From positions 1 to 52,081 of the forward strand of contig NZ_FWXY01000026.1 in assembly GCF_900176365.1 (NCBI RefSeq): a stretch of 52,081 nt of DNA, written 5' to 3'. Positions 26,207 to 34,164 of this stretch are shown here, in pieces (position 1 is the first letter of the stretch; each line of letters begins with the position of its first letter). A model generated the notes under the pieces. The model worked only from the letters and a program-made list of their open reading frames with translations. It did no database searches and was not told the origin of the DNA. The translations under genes and the position numbers were made by a program. This DNA comes from Desulfocicer vacuolatum DSM 3385. GTDB lineage: Bacteria > Desulfobacterota > Desulfobacteria > Desulfobacterales > Desulfobacteraceae.

Positions 26207-26542
26207 TTAAAAAATATTCTCATACAAATCATCATTAAATCCAATGATAAAACGATTTCCCATACGCAGGGTTGGGGCCCTCAAGTTTCCACTGGGTCCC
26301 ATCACCTGTTTTAACATTTTATCTTTATCATCCGTGGCCGGATGCCAGGTTTGAACTTTCTTACCCTTTGCCGTTGTAACAGTATCAACGCTTTTAATCA
26401 TTTCCCAGGCAGCATCAGCATCAAATCGTTCCTTTCTTGCATCCACCACCGTTTTCATAGTAATTTCTTTTTTCCCAAGAGCCTCCTGGGCTTTTTTACA
26501 CGAGACTCACCCTTTACGAATATATGCCCATTCTATGTTCAT
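26207..26542 (-). CDS. ArsC-family selenoprotein (in-frame UGA read as selenocysteine)
   Basis: The annotated frame runs through a TGA at codon 12 (26507-26509) and gives 111 residues, normal for the ArsC/Spx thioredoxin-fold family. The context is YIRKG-U-VSC-KKAQ, so selenocysteine occupies the first position of a redox CxxC-type motif. The cis-Pro segment RAPTLRMGNRFIIGF near the C-terminus agrees with the fold. Start ATG 26540-26542 has GGAG 6 nt upstream; an in-frame ATG 54 nt further upstream with AAGGGG is an alternative. A stem-loop sits at the proper distance after the UGA. ArsC-like selenoproteins are known from sulfate-reducing bacteria. Arsenate reduction is not implied, and a redox role is likely. 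It is probably monocistronic. Confidence 0.8.
26474..26490 (-). promoter_or_regulatory. Candidate bacterial SECIS stem-loop
   Basis: On the minus strand CCCAGGAGGCTCTTGGG folds as a 7-bp stem (one G-U pair) with a GGC loop. It begins 17 nt after the UGA codon, within the spacing bacterial SelB-binding hairpins use. Confidence 0.6.
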
Positions 26543-26768
26543 GATTCTCTCCTGCATTGATTTTGCAAAAACTCCGCTCAAACCATTTGTTTGCATGTTT
26601 TGCCCCTTAAATTCCCTTTTCGATATTTGCACCCAAAGGGAAAAGTTGACGTAAAAAAACTGTTCTCAGGGACTCAGACCTTATTGATTTACCATTGAAT
26701 ACTCGATGGTTGTTATTTTCCGTGAAAGAGACCCCGAATAAACGGCAGATTAAAAATTGCTGACGTCC

Positions 26769-27863
26769 TTAACAATGGCTGCAGCCCTTATGGGTGGATT
26801 TCACCACAAGGCGTTTCACCAAAGGTTTTAATATAAGCAACAGCAGTGTCACGGCTGCAAGTATGGCCACGGGTCCATGGTGTTCATGGGTCTGGGACTG
26901 AACCCAGGCCGTGATATCAAATCCCAGAAATCCATAGATTTGATTAACCAGTAACCCCATCATAAGGGAGCATATTACAATGGCTGACAGGTAAATTACC
27001 ATGGTTTTTTTTCCCAACAATTTTGATACCACGGTGATGGTGGCCATGTTGGTGGCCGGTCCTGCCAGGAGAAAGACCAGGGCCGCCCCGGGGGAAAGCC
27101 CTTTTAAAGCAAGGGCTGCGGCAATGGGAGTGGATGCAGTGGCACACACATAAAGGGGGGTGGACAGCGCAATCATTATAAGCATGGAAAAAAGGCCATC
27201 CCCCAGATATGATTCAATGAAATGGGGGGAAATATACACTGTAATCACTCCGGCAAGCCCAATTCCCACCAGAAGCCAGGGGCCAATATCTTCCAAAAGA
27301 TTTCCAAAAGCAAATCCCATGCCCTCTTTTAACTTCATACCAATGCTTTTCTTTTCCTTTTTCTCAGCACCACACCCGCAGCCGCAGGAAGAAGGCGAAG
27401 CTGCCATGGTAAAAGGCATCGGTTTTGGCGATTCAGGAACAGGAGGGGCTTTATCCAGCCAATTGACTCCAATGCCGGTGATAAACGCCGTAAAAAAACC
27501 TGCCACCGGTCGAATGACTGTCATAACAGGGTCCAGTAAAGCATAGGTCACAGCAATGGAATCCACCCCTGTCTCCGGTGTGGAGATCAAAAAAGAGGCA
27601 GTGGCTCCCTTGCTGGCCCCCTGCTCCCGCAATCCTGCAGCTGCAGGAATCACCCCGCAACTGCAAAGGGGAATGGGTACACCAAACAACGATGCTTTAA
27701 ACACGCTTGACATTTTCCCTTTTCCCAGATGTTTCTGTATAAAATCATTGGGGATAAATGCCTTTAGCAGCCCTGCAATGGAAAAACCAAACAAAATAAA
27801 CAGGGAAGATTCCAAAAGAATGTCCCAGCACGCTGTTATAATATTTAAAATTGTGTTAACCAT
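26769..27863 (-). CDS. SO_0444-family Cu/Zn efflux permease
   Basis: This 364-residue integral membrane protein belongs to the DUF318-related permease group. Two similar membrane halves each carry a conserved motif: LFGVPIPLCSCGVIPAAAGLREQGASKGATASFLISTPETG in the first and CATASTPIAAALALKGLSPGAALVFLLAGPATNMAT in the second. The linker holds a metal-ligand cluster (SSCGCGCG) and the tail ends in KGCSHC, both suggesting metal binding. Relatives are annotated as copper/zinc efflux transporters. The zinc-type ArsR repressor gene lies upstream on the same strand, separated by repeats. Start is ATG 27863; AGGCATC is a weak ribosome binding site. Confidence 0.82.
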   Translation of the reverse strand: MVNTILNIITACWDILLESSLFILFGFSIAGLLKAFIPNDFIQKHLGKGKMSSVFKASLFGVPIPLCSCGVIPAAAGLREQGASKGATASFLISTPETGVDSIAVTYALLDPVMTVIRPVAGFFTAFITGIGVNWLDKAPPVPESPKPMPFTMAASPSSCGCGCGAEKKEKKSIGMKLKEGMGFAFGNLLEDIGPWLLVGIGLAGVITVYISPHFIESYLGDGLFSMLIMIALSTPLYVCATASTPIAAALALKGLSPGAALVFLLAGPATNMATITVVSKLLGKKTMVIYLSAIVICSLMMGLLVNQIYGFLGFDITAWVQSQTHEHHGPVAILAAVTLLLLILKPLVKRLVVKSTHKGCSHC

Positions 27864-27883
27864 GATGCCTCCAATTAATTAAT

Positions 27884-27903
27884 ACATGATAATATATTCA
27901 TAT
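27884..27903 (-). promoter_or_regulatory. Possible second ArsR-type operator before the permease gene
   Basis: An imperfect inverted repeat (ATGA...TCAT within an AT-rich stretch) lies 20-40 nt upstream of the permease start. It resembles, more loosely, the clear operator at 28669-28690. Confidence 0.35.
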
Positions 27904-27939
27904 ATTTTAAAATAGAACTGCCCGGCAGATCTTAATTTT

Positions 27940-27990
27940 GCCCACAACAAAGCTTGAAATACGCCCCTGATTTGTGGAGTATTTCATATA
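27940..27990. repeat. Composite dispersed repeat, B-module fragment (copy 5)
   Basis: This carries gcccacaacaaagcttgaaat, then a GAAATACGCC...GGAGTATTTC hairpin. The element is cut at its TCATATA by the fold-back element that follows. Confidence 0.8.
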
Positions 27991-28159
27991 ACTCAACTTT
28001 CGGTGTTCGCATTTCGTGGTGGGGTCAGGCTTTCGTTATTGACATTATCGAGGCTTTTTTCGTTGGCAAAGGCCTTGGTCGATAACATCAATAACAAAAG
28101 CCTGACCCCATCGGTACATTTAAAAATGCCGGCTTTGAGATGAAGCCCGAAAGTTGAGT
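27991..28159. mobile_element. Fold-back MITE-like element, copy 1 (169 bp)
   Basis: The termini ACTCAACTTTCGG (27991-28003) and CCGAAAGTTGAGT (28147-28159) are perfect 13-bp inverted repeats. Inside, 31-nt arms (28021-28051 and 28079-28109, 3 mismatches) make a long hairpin. TCATATA flanks it on both sides (27984-27990 and 28160-28166), an apparent 7-bp target duplication. It carries no gene. A second copy lies at 36330-36515. Confidence 0.85.
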
Positions 28160-28229
28160 TCATATAAAAAAACCCCATAAAACCACAATAACCTGATTCA
28201 ACCGAGACCCACAGACTTCAACCGGCCTG

Positions 28230-28607
28230 TCAGCCACGTTCCTCTTGAATATGATCCATTCCATCACGTAAAAGTTCACGTACATGGTCATCATCCAGGC
28301 TGTAGTAAACCATCTTTCCTTGCTTGCGAAACTTGACCACCTTTGCCCCCCGCAGCACCCGAAGCTGGTGGGATACCGCAGACTGATTCATGCCCAGCAC
28401 CTCCACCAGATCACATACACACAACTCTTCCCGGTACAGGGCAGTTAAAATACGAATGCGGGTGTGATCCCCAAACACCTTAAAAAAATCTGCAAGATTC
28501 ATCAAAATATCCTGGGAAGGCATTTTATCTTTTACCCGATCCACGGCTTCTGGATGAACACATTGGATCTGGCAAATGTCTCTTGGTATTTTCTTAGTCT
28601 CAGTCAT
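28230..28607 (-). CDS. ArsR/SmtB-family zinc-responsive repressor (ZiaR/SmtB-like)
   Basis: This 125-residue winged-helix repressor has residues for both classical metal sites. ELCVCDL (Cys63, Cys65) with N-terminal Cys12 and Cys16 forms an alpha3N-type site. Asp106, His108, His119 and Glu122 have exactly the spacing of the SmtB alpha5 zinc site. The recognition helix is MNQSAVSHQLRVLR. This points to zinc or a similar metal rather than arsenite. It should repress its own promoter and the permease gene downstream until metal binds. An operator lies within its promoter. Confidence 0.92.
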   Translation of the reverse strand: MTETKKIPRDICQIQCVHPEAVDRVKDKMPSQDILMNLADFFKVFGDHTRIRILTALYREELCVCDLVEVLGMNQSAVSHQLRVLRGAKVVKFRKQGKMVYYSLDDDHVRELLRDGMDHIQEERG

Positions 28608-28666
28608 TTTTATTCCTTTGAATCAATCTTCAGCCCCAATGATCAATGCGGGACAAGCTTTAAATC

Positions 28667-28695
28667 ATTATATGAACACTTGTGCATATAATCAA
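28667..28695 (-). promoter_or_regulatory. Promoter of the ArsR gene
   Basis: On the minus strand TTGATT (28690-28695), a 17-nt spacer and a perfect TATAAT (28667-28672) lie about 60 nt before the start codon. The operator at 28669-28690 fills the spacer. Confidence 0.85.
28669..28690. promoter_or_regulatory. ArsR/SmtB-type 12-2-12 operator
   Basis: The half sites TATATGAACA and TGTGCATATA, separated by CT, form a near-perfect inverted repeat with one mismatch, the known form of SmtB/CzrA operators. Binding would block RNA polymerase at the -10/-35 spacer. Confidence 0.85.
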
Positions 28696-28897
28696 CTTTT
28701 ATTTTATGATGATGTGAAAAACACTGTATTCTTCATGCAGCATGCAAATATTTCAAAGAAAAAATCCTCGATAAACAAGGGTATTGTGCTGAGATGAAAA
28801 AGATATTAAATTCTTTTTTATTTCGCATCCACCGGATAAATTGTTATTATGAACAAAAACAGTAAATCAATAAAAACGGATGCACCAAGGAGGATGT

Positions 28898-30100
28898 ATG
28901 TCAAAACATCATACCACCGCAAAAGAAGAAACCCATATTGTCCACGGTGTCAGCAGCTGCCACACCACCAGCATGGATCTGGTGCCCCCCATTCACATGA
29001 CATCCACCTTTAAATTCACTGATCAACCCCATGCTCAAGCTGTTTTTGAGGGCAGCCAACCGGGTTATCTCTACTCTCGCATCTCCAATCCCACCGTTGA
29101 TCAGCTCCAGACAAAGATGGCTCTGCTTGAGGGTACACAGGATGCCATTGCCACAGCTTCGGGCATGTCTGCCGTGGCATCCGTGGTCATGTCCCTGGCC
29201 CGTCCGGGGGATAACATCGTATCCTGCAATACGGTTTACGGCGGCACCTTTGCCCTGTATCATGATCACCTGGCACAATTTAACATTGAAACCCGTTTTG
29301 TTTATCCCCGGGATTATAACAATGCGGATGCTATTTCCCCTTTAATTAACAAGAAAACCCGTCTGTTGTACCTGGAAACCCCGGCCAACCCCACCCTTGA
29401 TATCGTCGACATTGCTTTGTGGGCAGCCCTTGCCGACACCCATGGTATTCCCCTGGTGGTGGACAACACCTTTGCCTCCCCCTGGCTCCAGAAACCCGTG
29501 GCACTGGGGGCAGAAATTGTGATCCATTCAGCCACCAAATATCTGGGGGGACACGGGGATATCATCGGCGGAATCATTGCCGGGGACAACAGCATGATCA
29601 CCACCATCAAAGAATCCTACGTCAACCACTTCGGCCCATGCATGAGCCCGTTCAATGCATGGCTGGTGCTCAGGGGGCTTAAAACCCTTGTGGTAAGAAT
29701 GGAACGCCATTGCCGGTCGGCCATGACCATTGCCCAATGGCTTGAAACCCATCCCAAGATCAGCCGGGTCTATTACCCCGGGCTTTCCTCCCATGCCAAC
29801 CATGCCATTGCCGCCAAACAGATGAAAGATTTCAGCGGTATCATGGCCTTTGATATCAAAGGAGGCATTGAAGACGGAAAAAAGGTTCTTAATGCCGTGA
29901 AGCTGTGCACCCTTGCCGTGAGTCTCGGGGATTGTGAAACCCTGATCCAGCACCCGGCTTCCATGACCCATGCCACCTACGCTCCGGAAGAATTAAAAAA
30001 AGCAGGTATTTCTCCGGGACTCATTCGCCTGTCCGTGGGACTTGAACACCCCGATGATATCATTGCCGATCTTGACCAGGCTTTGGCAATGATTAGCTGA
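28898..30100 (+). CDS. Cys/Met metabolism PLP-dependent enzyme, methionine gamma-lyase-like
   Basis: The protein has 400 residues of the trans-sulfuration (Cys_Met_Meta_PP) family. Landmarks are YLYSRISNPTVDQLQTKMALLEG with the PLP-contacting Tyr and Arg, ATASGMSAVASV, VYGGTF, LYLETPANPTLDIVDI, VDNTFASPW and the PLP-lysine region HSATKYLGGHGDIIGG. The C-terminal LGDCETLIQHPASMTHATY and GLIRLSVGLEHPDDIIADL are also typical. The overall pattern is nearest to methionine gamma-lyases, which release methanethiol, but cystathionine gamma-lyase activity is possible. ATG 28898 follows AAGGAGG; the ATG at 28880 is less likely. It diverges from the ArsR gene. Confidence 0.88.
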   Translation: MSKHHTTAKEETHIVHGVSSCHTTSMDLVPPIHMTSTFKFTDQPHAQAVFEGSQPGYLYSRISNPTVDQLQTKMALLEGTQDAIATASGMSAVASVVMSLARPGDNIVSCNTVYGGTFALYHDHLAQFNIETRFVYPRDYNNADAISPLINKKTRLLYLETPANPTLDIVDIALWAALADTHGIPLVVDNTFASPWLQKPVALGAEIVIHSATKYLGGHGDIIGGIIAGDNSMITTIKESYVNHFGPCMSPFNAWLVLRGLKTLVVRMERHCRSAMTIAQWLETHPKISRVYYPGLSSHANHAIAAKQMKDFSGIMAFDIKGGIEDGKKVLNAVKLCTLAVSLGDCETLIQHPASMTHATYAPEELKKAGISPGLIRLSVGLEHPDDIIADLDQALAMIS

Positions 30101-30129
30101 AACTTTGATCCAATGCGGAAAAAGATGTG

Positions 30130-30384
30130 TCAATAATGATATCTGAGTTGCGCAATTTCGATGGCATCTTCAGAAACTTTGTATATCAATCTATGTTCAT
30201 CGGTTATTCGTCTCGACCAGTAACCAGCAAGAGCATGCTTTAAAGGTTCAGGTTTGCCAATACCCTCACATGGATTTCGTCTGGTATCTTTGATGAGTGT
30301 ATTTATGCGACGTATTATTTTTTTGTCATTTTTTTGCCAGAAAAGATAATCGTCCCAGGCATTGTCTGAAAAAATGAGCTTCAC
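30130..30384 (-). CDS. yoeB: YoeB-type mRNA interferase toxin
   Basis: This 84-residue RelE-superfamily toxin cuts mRNA at the ribosome. YoeB features are visible: WDDYLFWQKNDKKIIRRINTLI, GIGKPEPLKHALAGYWSRRITDEHRLIYKV and a final RYHY. Catalytic Arg, Glu and the C-terminal His-Tyr are all present. The start overlaps the end of yefM by 4 nt, the usual antitoxin-first arrangement. No damage is seen, so the pair should be functional. Confidence 0.92.
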   Translation of the reverse strand: MKLIFSDNAWDDYLFWQKNDKKIIRRINTLIKDTRRNPCEGIGKPEPLKHALAGYWSRRITDEHRLIYKVSEDAIEIAQLRYHY

Positions 30385-30632
30385 TCTATAAGCTCCTTTT
30401 CATGCCCCTTGCCATTTTCAAGCTGGTTTATTGACTCTAACAAACGTTTTGCATTTTTCGGTGATCGCAATAAATAGGCTGTTTCTTCAAGGGACTCATA
30501 GTCTTCAAGTGACATAATGACTACAGAATTCGAAGACTTACGTGTCACAATAATTGGAGAACGGTCATTACAAACTTTTTCCATTGTTTTTGCAAGGTTT
30601 TGTCTTGCGGATGTATAGGTAATTGCTTCCAT
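30381..30632 (-). CDS. yefM: YefM-type antitoxin
   Basis: This 83-residue Phd/YefM antitoxin neutralises YoeB and represses the operon. The N-terminal DNA-binding part is ITYTSARQNLAKTMEKVCND, followed by PIIVTRKSSNSVVIMSLEDYESLEETAYLL and a toxin-binding tail. ATG 30632 is chosen because AGGAGGTG sits 7 nt upstream; the longer frame to 30671 would read through the operator. Confidence 0.92.
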   Translation of the reverse strand: MEAITYTSARQNLAKTMEKVCNDRSPIIVTRKSSNSVVIMSLEDYESLEETAYLLRSPKNAKRLLESINQLENGKGHEKELIE

Positions 30633-30644
30633 TTTGACACCTCC

Positions 30645-30662
30645 TGTACAGTTTATTGTACA
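30645..30662. promoter_or_regulatory. YefM operator: paired TGTACA boxes
   Basis: TGTACA occurs at 30645-30650 and 30657-30662, 12 bp centre to centre. TGTACA is the known core of the YefM-YoeB operator in E. coli, where two boxes are similarly spaced. It lies just upstream of yefM. Confidence 0.8.
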
Positions 30663-30818
30663 GGCACACATAAATTTGTCAAGAGAAGATAGATCTCACA
30701 ATCGGATAATCATATGTTGCATTCCCCCTTGCCCGTCTGACCTCATCTTTACAATTCCCGGGATGTGCTTATCATGTTTTTCAGGCATGAGAACATACCT
30801 GTCTTTTCACCAAATTGA

Positions 30819-31043
30819 CTTGTTGTGGGCCGACCGAGATCCGAATACGGTCTGCCCGTGGCAGTTTATATGAAAAGGCAGCCTTCAAGGCAACCTCAGC
30901 AGAGCCGCCCCCCCGACGGGCAATAGGAACCGGACAATTGAGCTGTCTACAGTTCCGGTCCGGGACCATTGCCCGTCGGGGGGGCGGTGGTATAATACCA
31001 TTTTCTATATTTGTTGTGTCCCACAGGACATGCCCGTTATAAG
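30819..31043 (+). repeat. Composite dispersed repeat, copy 6, upstream of uvrA
   Basis: A B-module remnant (ttgttgtgggccgaccg through tctgcccgtggc) joins a complete A module. The stem arms GCCGCCCCCCCGACGGGCAAT and ATTGCCCGTCGGGGGGGCGG are followed by TATAAT (30991-30996) and acaggacatgcccgttat. It ends about 57 nt before uvrA. Confidence 0.88.
30969..30996 (+). promoter_or_regulatory. Promoter-like TTGCCC-16-TATAAT inside the repeat, facing uvrA
   Basis: TTGCCC (30969-30974), a 16-nt GC-rich spacer and a perfect TATAAT (30991-30996) lie about 100 nt upstream of the uvrA start. The same pair occurs in other A-module copies. Activity is inferred. Confidence 0.4.
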
Positions 31044-31099
31044 AAAAAGTAAACCGATGTTGAAACCAGCCAGTATCCCATAGAACAGGAGCCAGATTA

Positions 31100-34054
31100 A
31101 TGAAAGGAAACCTTGCCACTGTGCATCCAGATCCTGTAGCCGACCCCTTCAATGAAAAGCCTGACACCAAGGAGCTCAATGCCATCATTGTTAAAGGCGC
31201 CCGGGAACACAATCTGAAAAACATAGATGTGGAACTTCCCAAAAAAAAGCTCATTGTGTTCACAGGGGTGTCTGGATCAGGAAAATCGAGCCTGGCCTTT
31301 GACACCATATTTGCTGAAGGCCAGCGACGGTATGTGGAATCCCTGTCTGCCTATGCCCGGCAGTTCATCGGACAGATGGTGAAACCCCGTTACGAAACCA
31401 TCAGGGGACTTTCCCCCACCATTGCCATTGAACAGAAAGCCGCCAGTAAAAATCCCCGCTCCACCGTGGGTACCATCACGGAAATATACGATTATCTCAG
31501 GGTGCTCTTTGCCCGCATAGGAGAACAATATTGCATCAAATGTGGACAAAAGGTGGGACGGGGCAATGCCCAGAGCATGGTGAACCAGATTCTTGACCTT
31601 CCCCGCTCTTCCAAAATCATCCTCCTTGCCCCCATTGTGGAAAACCGTAAAGGTGAACATAAAGAGATGCTGGAAACCCTGAAAAAAGAAGGGTATGCCC
31701 GCATCCGCATTGATGGGGTGGTCCAGAACATTGAAGATGTTCAGGCCCTGGCCCGGCACAAGAAACATAACATTGAAGTGGTGGTGGACCGCCTGGTGAT
31801 CAAGGACGATGAAATTTTTAAAAAACGCCTGACAGATTCCGTGGAAGCCGCCCTGAAACTTGGCAACAGTGAACTCATTGTCCACATCCCCGGCCGGGAA
31901 GATATAAAAATGAGCGAGGCCCGCTCCTGCTGCGGCATTGCCTATCCTGAGCCCGAGCCCAGCCTCTTCTCCTTTAACTCTCCCCTTGGCATGTGCCCCT
32001 CGTGCAACGGCATTGGCACCTTACTTTCCATGGACCCGGATAAAATCGTGCCCGACCCCACCCTTTCCATCCGTGAAGGGGCTGTGGAACCCTGGAAAAA
32101 TTATTTTTTAAAAAAAAGTAAATTTAAGAATAATAACAATGCCTGGGGACTGGGGCAACTGCTGGCCATGGAAGAACAATGGGGCATTGATTTTGATATC
32201 CCCTGGAAAGAGCTGCCCAAAAAACACAAGGACTTGATCCTCAGGGGGGCCGGGTCCCGCAAATTAATTGTCACCTGGAACTCAGCCAAAATCAAGGGAG
32301 AGGTGGAAAGAACCCACGAAGGGGTGATGCATACCCTGATGAGACGGTACCGCATGACCCAGTCCGAGGGCGCTAAAAAATATTATGCAAAATTCATGGG
32401 CGAAAGCACCTGCACGGCATGTAAGGGAAAACGACTGAAACCCGAGGTCCTCCATGTACGCATTGCCGAAAAATCCATCATTGACATCACGGAGATGACC
32501 ATCCAAAAGGCCCATGATTTCATCCGCACCCTGGAACTTTCCGGCAATAAAAAGCTCATTGCCGGGGAACTGCTAAAAGAGATCACCAACCGGTTAGGGT
32601 TTCTGGTCAACGTGGGTCTGGATTATCTCTCCCTGGACCGCAAAGGCCCCACCCTGTCCGGTGGGGAATCCCAGCGCATCCGCCTGGCCTCCCAGGTGGG
32701 ATCTGAACTCACCGGGGTGCTTTACATCCTGGATGAACCTTCCATCGGACTCCACCAGAGGGACAATGCAAAACTTTTAAAAACGCTTCGCCATTTAAGG
32801 GACATCGGCAACACCCTCATTGTGGTGGAGCACGATGAAGAGACCATGCAGCAGGCAGACTGGATTCTGGATATCGGCCCGGGAGCCGGCCGTCTGGGGG
32901 GACAAATCATTGCCCAGGGAACCCCGGAAGAAATCCGGCACAACCCGTCATCGGTGACCGGGGCCTTTTTAAACGGCAGGGAAAACATTGAGATTCCTTT
33001 GACGCGAAAATCTCCTGAAGCGGTGGGGAATAACTGGATCACCATACACAGGGCCGGTGCCAACAATCTTCAAAACATTAATGTAAAAATTCCTTTGGGT
33101 CTCATGGTGGGCATCACCGGGGTCTCAGGTGCCGGTAAATCCACCCTCATCAACCAGATCCTCTACCCTGCCCTGGCAAGGAAGCTGCACAACGCCACCC
33201 TGGAGATGGGAAAACATCAAAAAATAACCGGGCTCTCTTTGATGGATAAAATCATCAACATTGACCAGAAACCCATTGGTCGCACCCCCCGGAGTAATCC
33301 TGCCACCTATACCAAAGTGTTTGATCCCATCCGGGATCTGTTTGCCCTGCTGCCCGAATCCCGGGCCCGGGGCTACCAAAAGGGACGATACTCTTTTAAT
33401 GTCAAGGGCGGGCGATGTGAATCGTGCAAGGGAGACGGGTATATCAAGGTGGAGATGCATTTTCTGGCAGATGTGTTTGTTCCGTGTGAAGTGTGCAAGG
33501 GCAAACGATTTAACCAGGCCACACTGGAGATTAAATACCGGGACCACTCCATTGCCGATATCCTGGAATTATCCGTGGTGGAGGCCATGGAATTATTTGA
33601 AAGTCATCCAAAAATCACCCGGATATTGCAGACCCTCATGGATGTGGGGCTTTCCTATATCAAACTTGGCCAGGCAGCCACCACCCTGTCCGGGGGGGAG
33701 GCCCAACGCATCAAGCTTGCCCGGGAGCTTGCCAAACGGGCCACGGGCAAAACCCTTTACATACTGGATGAGCCCACCACCGGACTTCATTTCAGGGATA
33801 TCCGCATGTTGCTTAACGTGTTGAAACGACTGCGGGATGCAGGCAACACAGTGCTGGTCATTGAGCACAATCTGGATGTGATCAAAACCATGGATTGGCT
33901 CATTGACCTGGGGCCGGAAGGGGGCAGCCAGGGGGGAAAGATTGTGGCCCAGGGCACACCGGAAAAGGTGTCACGTTCTCCCAAAAGTCACACCGGATTT
34001 TATCTTAGAACCTGTTTAGAAACAGATAAATCAACGGCAATCTCACGAGAATGA
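31100..34054 (+). CDS. uvrA: UvrABC system protein A
   Basis: The 984-residue DNA damage sensor of nucleotide excision repair; E. coli UvrA has 940, and the surplus is partly an N-terminal extension of about 25 residues. It has two ABC ATPase modules: Walker A GVSGSGKSS at 56 and GVSGAGKST at 674, with signatures LSGGESQRIRLA and LSGGEAQRIKLA, and Walker B ILDEPSIGLHQRD and ILDEPTTGLHFRD. The C-terminal zinc finger is CESCKGDGY...CEVCKGKRFN. The first zinc module shows CIKCGQ and CPSCNG pairs. GGAG lies 9 nt before the ATG. Its promoter may be supplied by the repeat upstream. Confidence 0.97.
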   Translation: MKGNLATVHPDPVADPFNEKPDTKELNAIIVKGAREHNLKNIDVELPKKKLIVFTGVSGSGKSSLAFDTIFAEGQRRYVESLSAYARQFIGQMVKPRYETIRGLSPTIAIEQKAASKNPRSTVGTITEIYDYLRVLFARIGEQYCIKCGQKVGRGNAQSMVNQILDLPRSSKIILLAPIVENRKGEHKEMLETLKKEGYARIRIDGVVQNIEDVQALARHKKHNIEVVVDRLVIKDDEIFKKRLTDSVEAALKLGNSELIVHIPGREDIKMSEARSCCGIAYPEPEPSLFSFNSPLGMCPSCNGIGTLLSMDPDKIVPDPTLSIREGAVEPWKNYFLKKSKFKNNNNAWGLGQLLAMEEQWGIDFDIPWKELPKKHKDLILRGAGSRKLIVTWNSAKIKGEVERTHEGVMHTLMRRYRMTQSEGAKKYYAKFMGESTCTACKGKRLKPEVLHVRIAEKSIIDITEMTIQKAHDFIRTLELSGNKKLIAGELLKEITNRLGFLVNVGLDYLSLDRKGPTLSGGESQRIRLASQVGSELTGVLYILDEPSIGLHQRDNAKLLKTLRHLRDIGNTLIVVEHDEETMQQADWILDIGPGAGRLGGQIIAQGTPEEIRHNPSSVTGAFLNGRENIEIPLTRKSPEAVGNNWITIHRAGANNLQNINVKIPLGLMVGITGVSGAGKSTLINQILYPALARKLHNATLEMGKHQKITGLSLMDKIINIDQKPIGRTPRSNPATYTKVFDPIRDLFALLPESRARGYQKGRYSFNVKGGRCESCKGDGYIKVEMHFLADVFVPCEVCKGKRFNQATLEIKYRDHSIADILELSVVEAMELFESHPKITRILQTLMDVGLSYIKLGQAATTLSGGEAQRIKLARELAKRATGKTLYILDEPTTGLHFRDIRMLLNVLKRLRDAGNTVLVIEHNLDVIKTMDWLIDLGPEGGSQGGKIVAQGTPEKVSRSPKSHTGFYLRTCLETDKSTAISRE

Positions 34055-34106
34055 CCGCCATTTCCCCAAATTTTCGATGAACAGTCGTAAATATGGGCCA
34101 CTGGCC

Positions 34107-34137
34107 AAACAGTTACAATACCAAACCGAATACTTAC
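34107..34137 (+). repeat. Short dispersed 31-nt repeat, degenerate copy
   Basis: This resembles, with about five mismatches, the motif AAACATTTACAGAACCAACC followed by CGAATATTTAC at 726-756. A reverse copy is at 26070-26100. It lies between the convergent uvrA and molybdopterin enzyme genes. Confidence 0.45.
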
Positions 34138-34164
34138 CAATGGTCCGGCTATTAACAAAAAAGT

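Noticed and set aside
26207-26458. ArsC-like gene as a truncated 83-residue protein or pseudogene
   Set aside because: Upstream codons in the same frame encode the missing redox segment, broken only by one TGA with a fitting stem-loop and a good start, so selenocysteine explains it better.
28230-28607. Arsenic-specific ArsR regulating the nearby ArsC-like gene
   Set aside because: The metal ligands match the zinc alpha5 site, the operator lies at its own promoter, and the ArsC-like protein is a redox selenoprotein rather than a true arsenate reductase.
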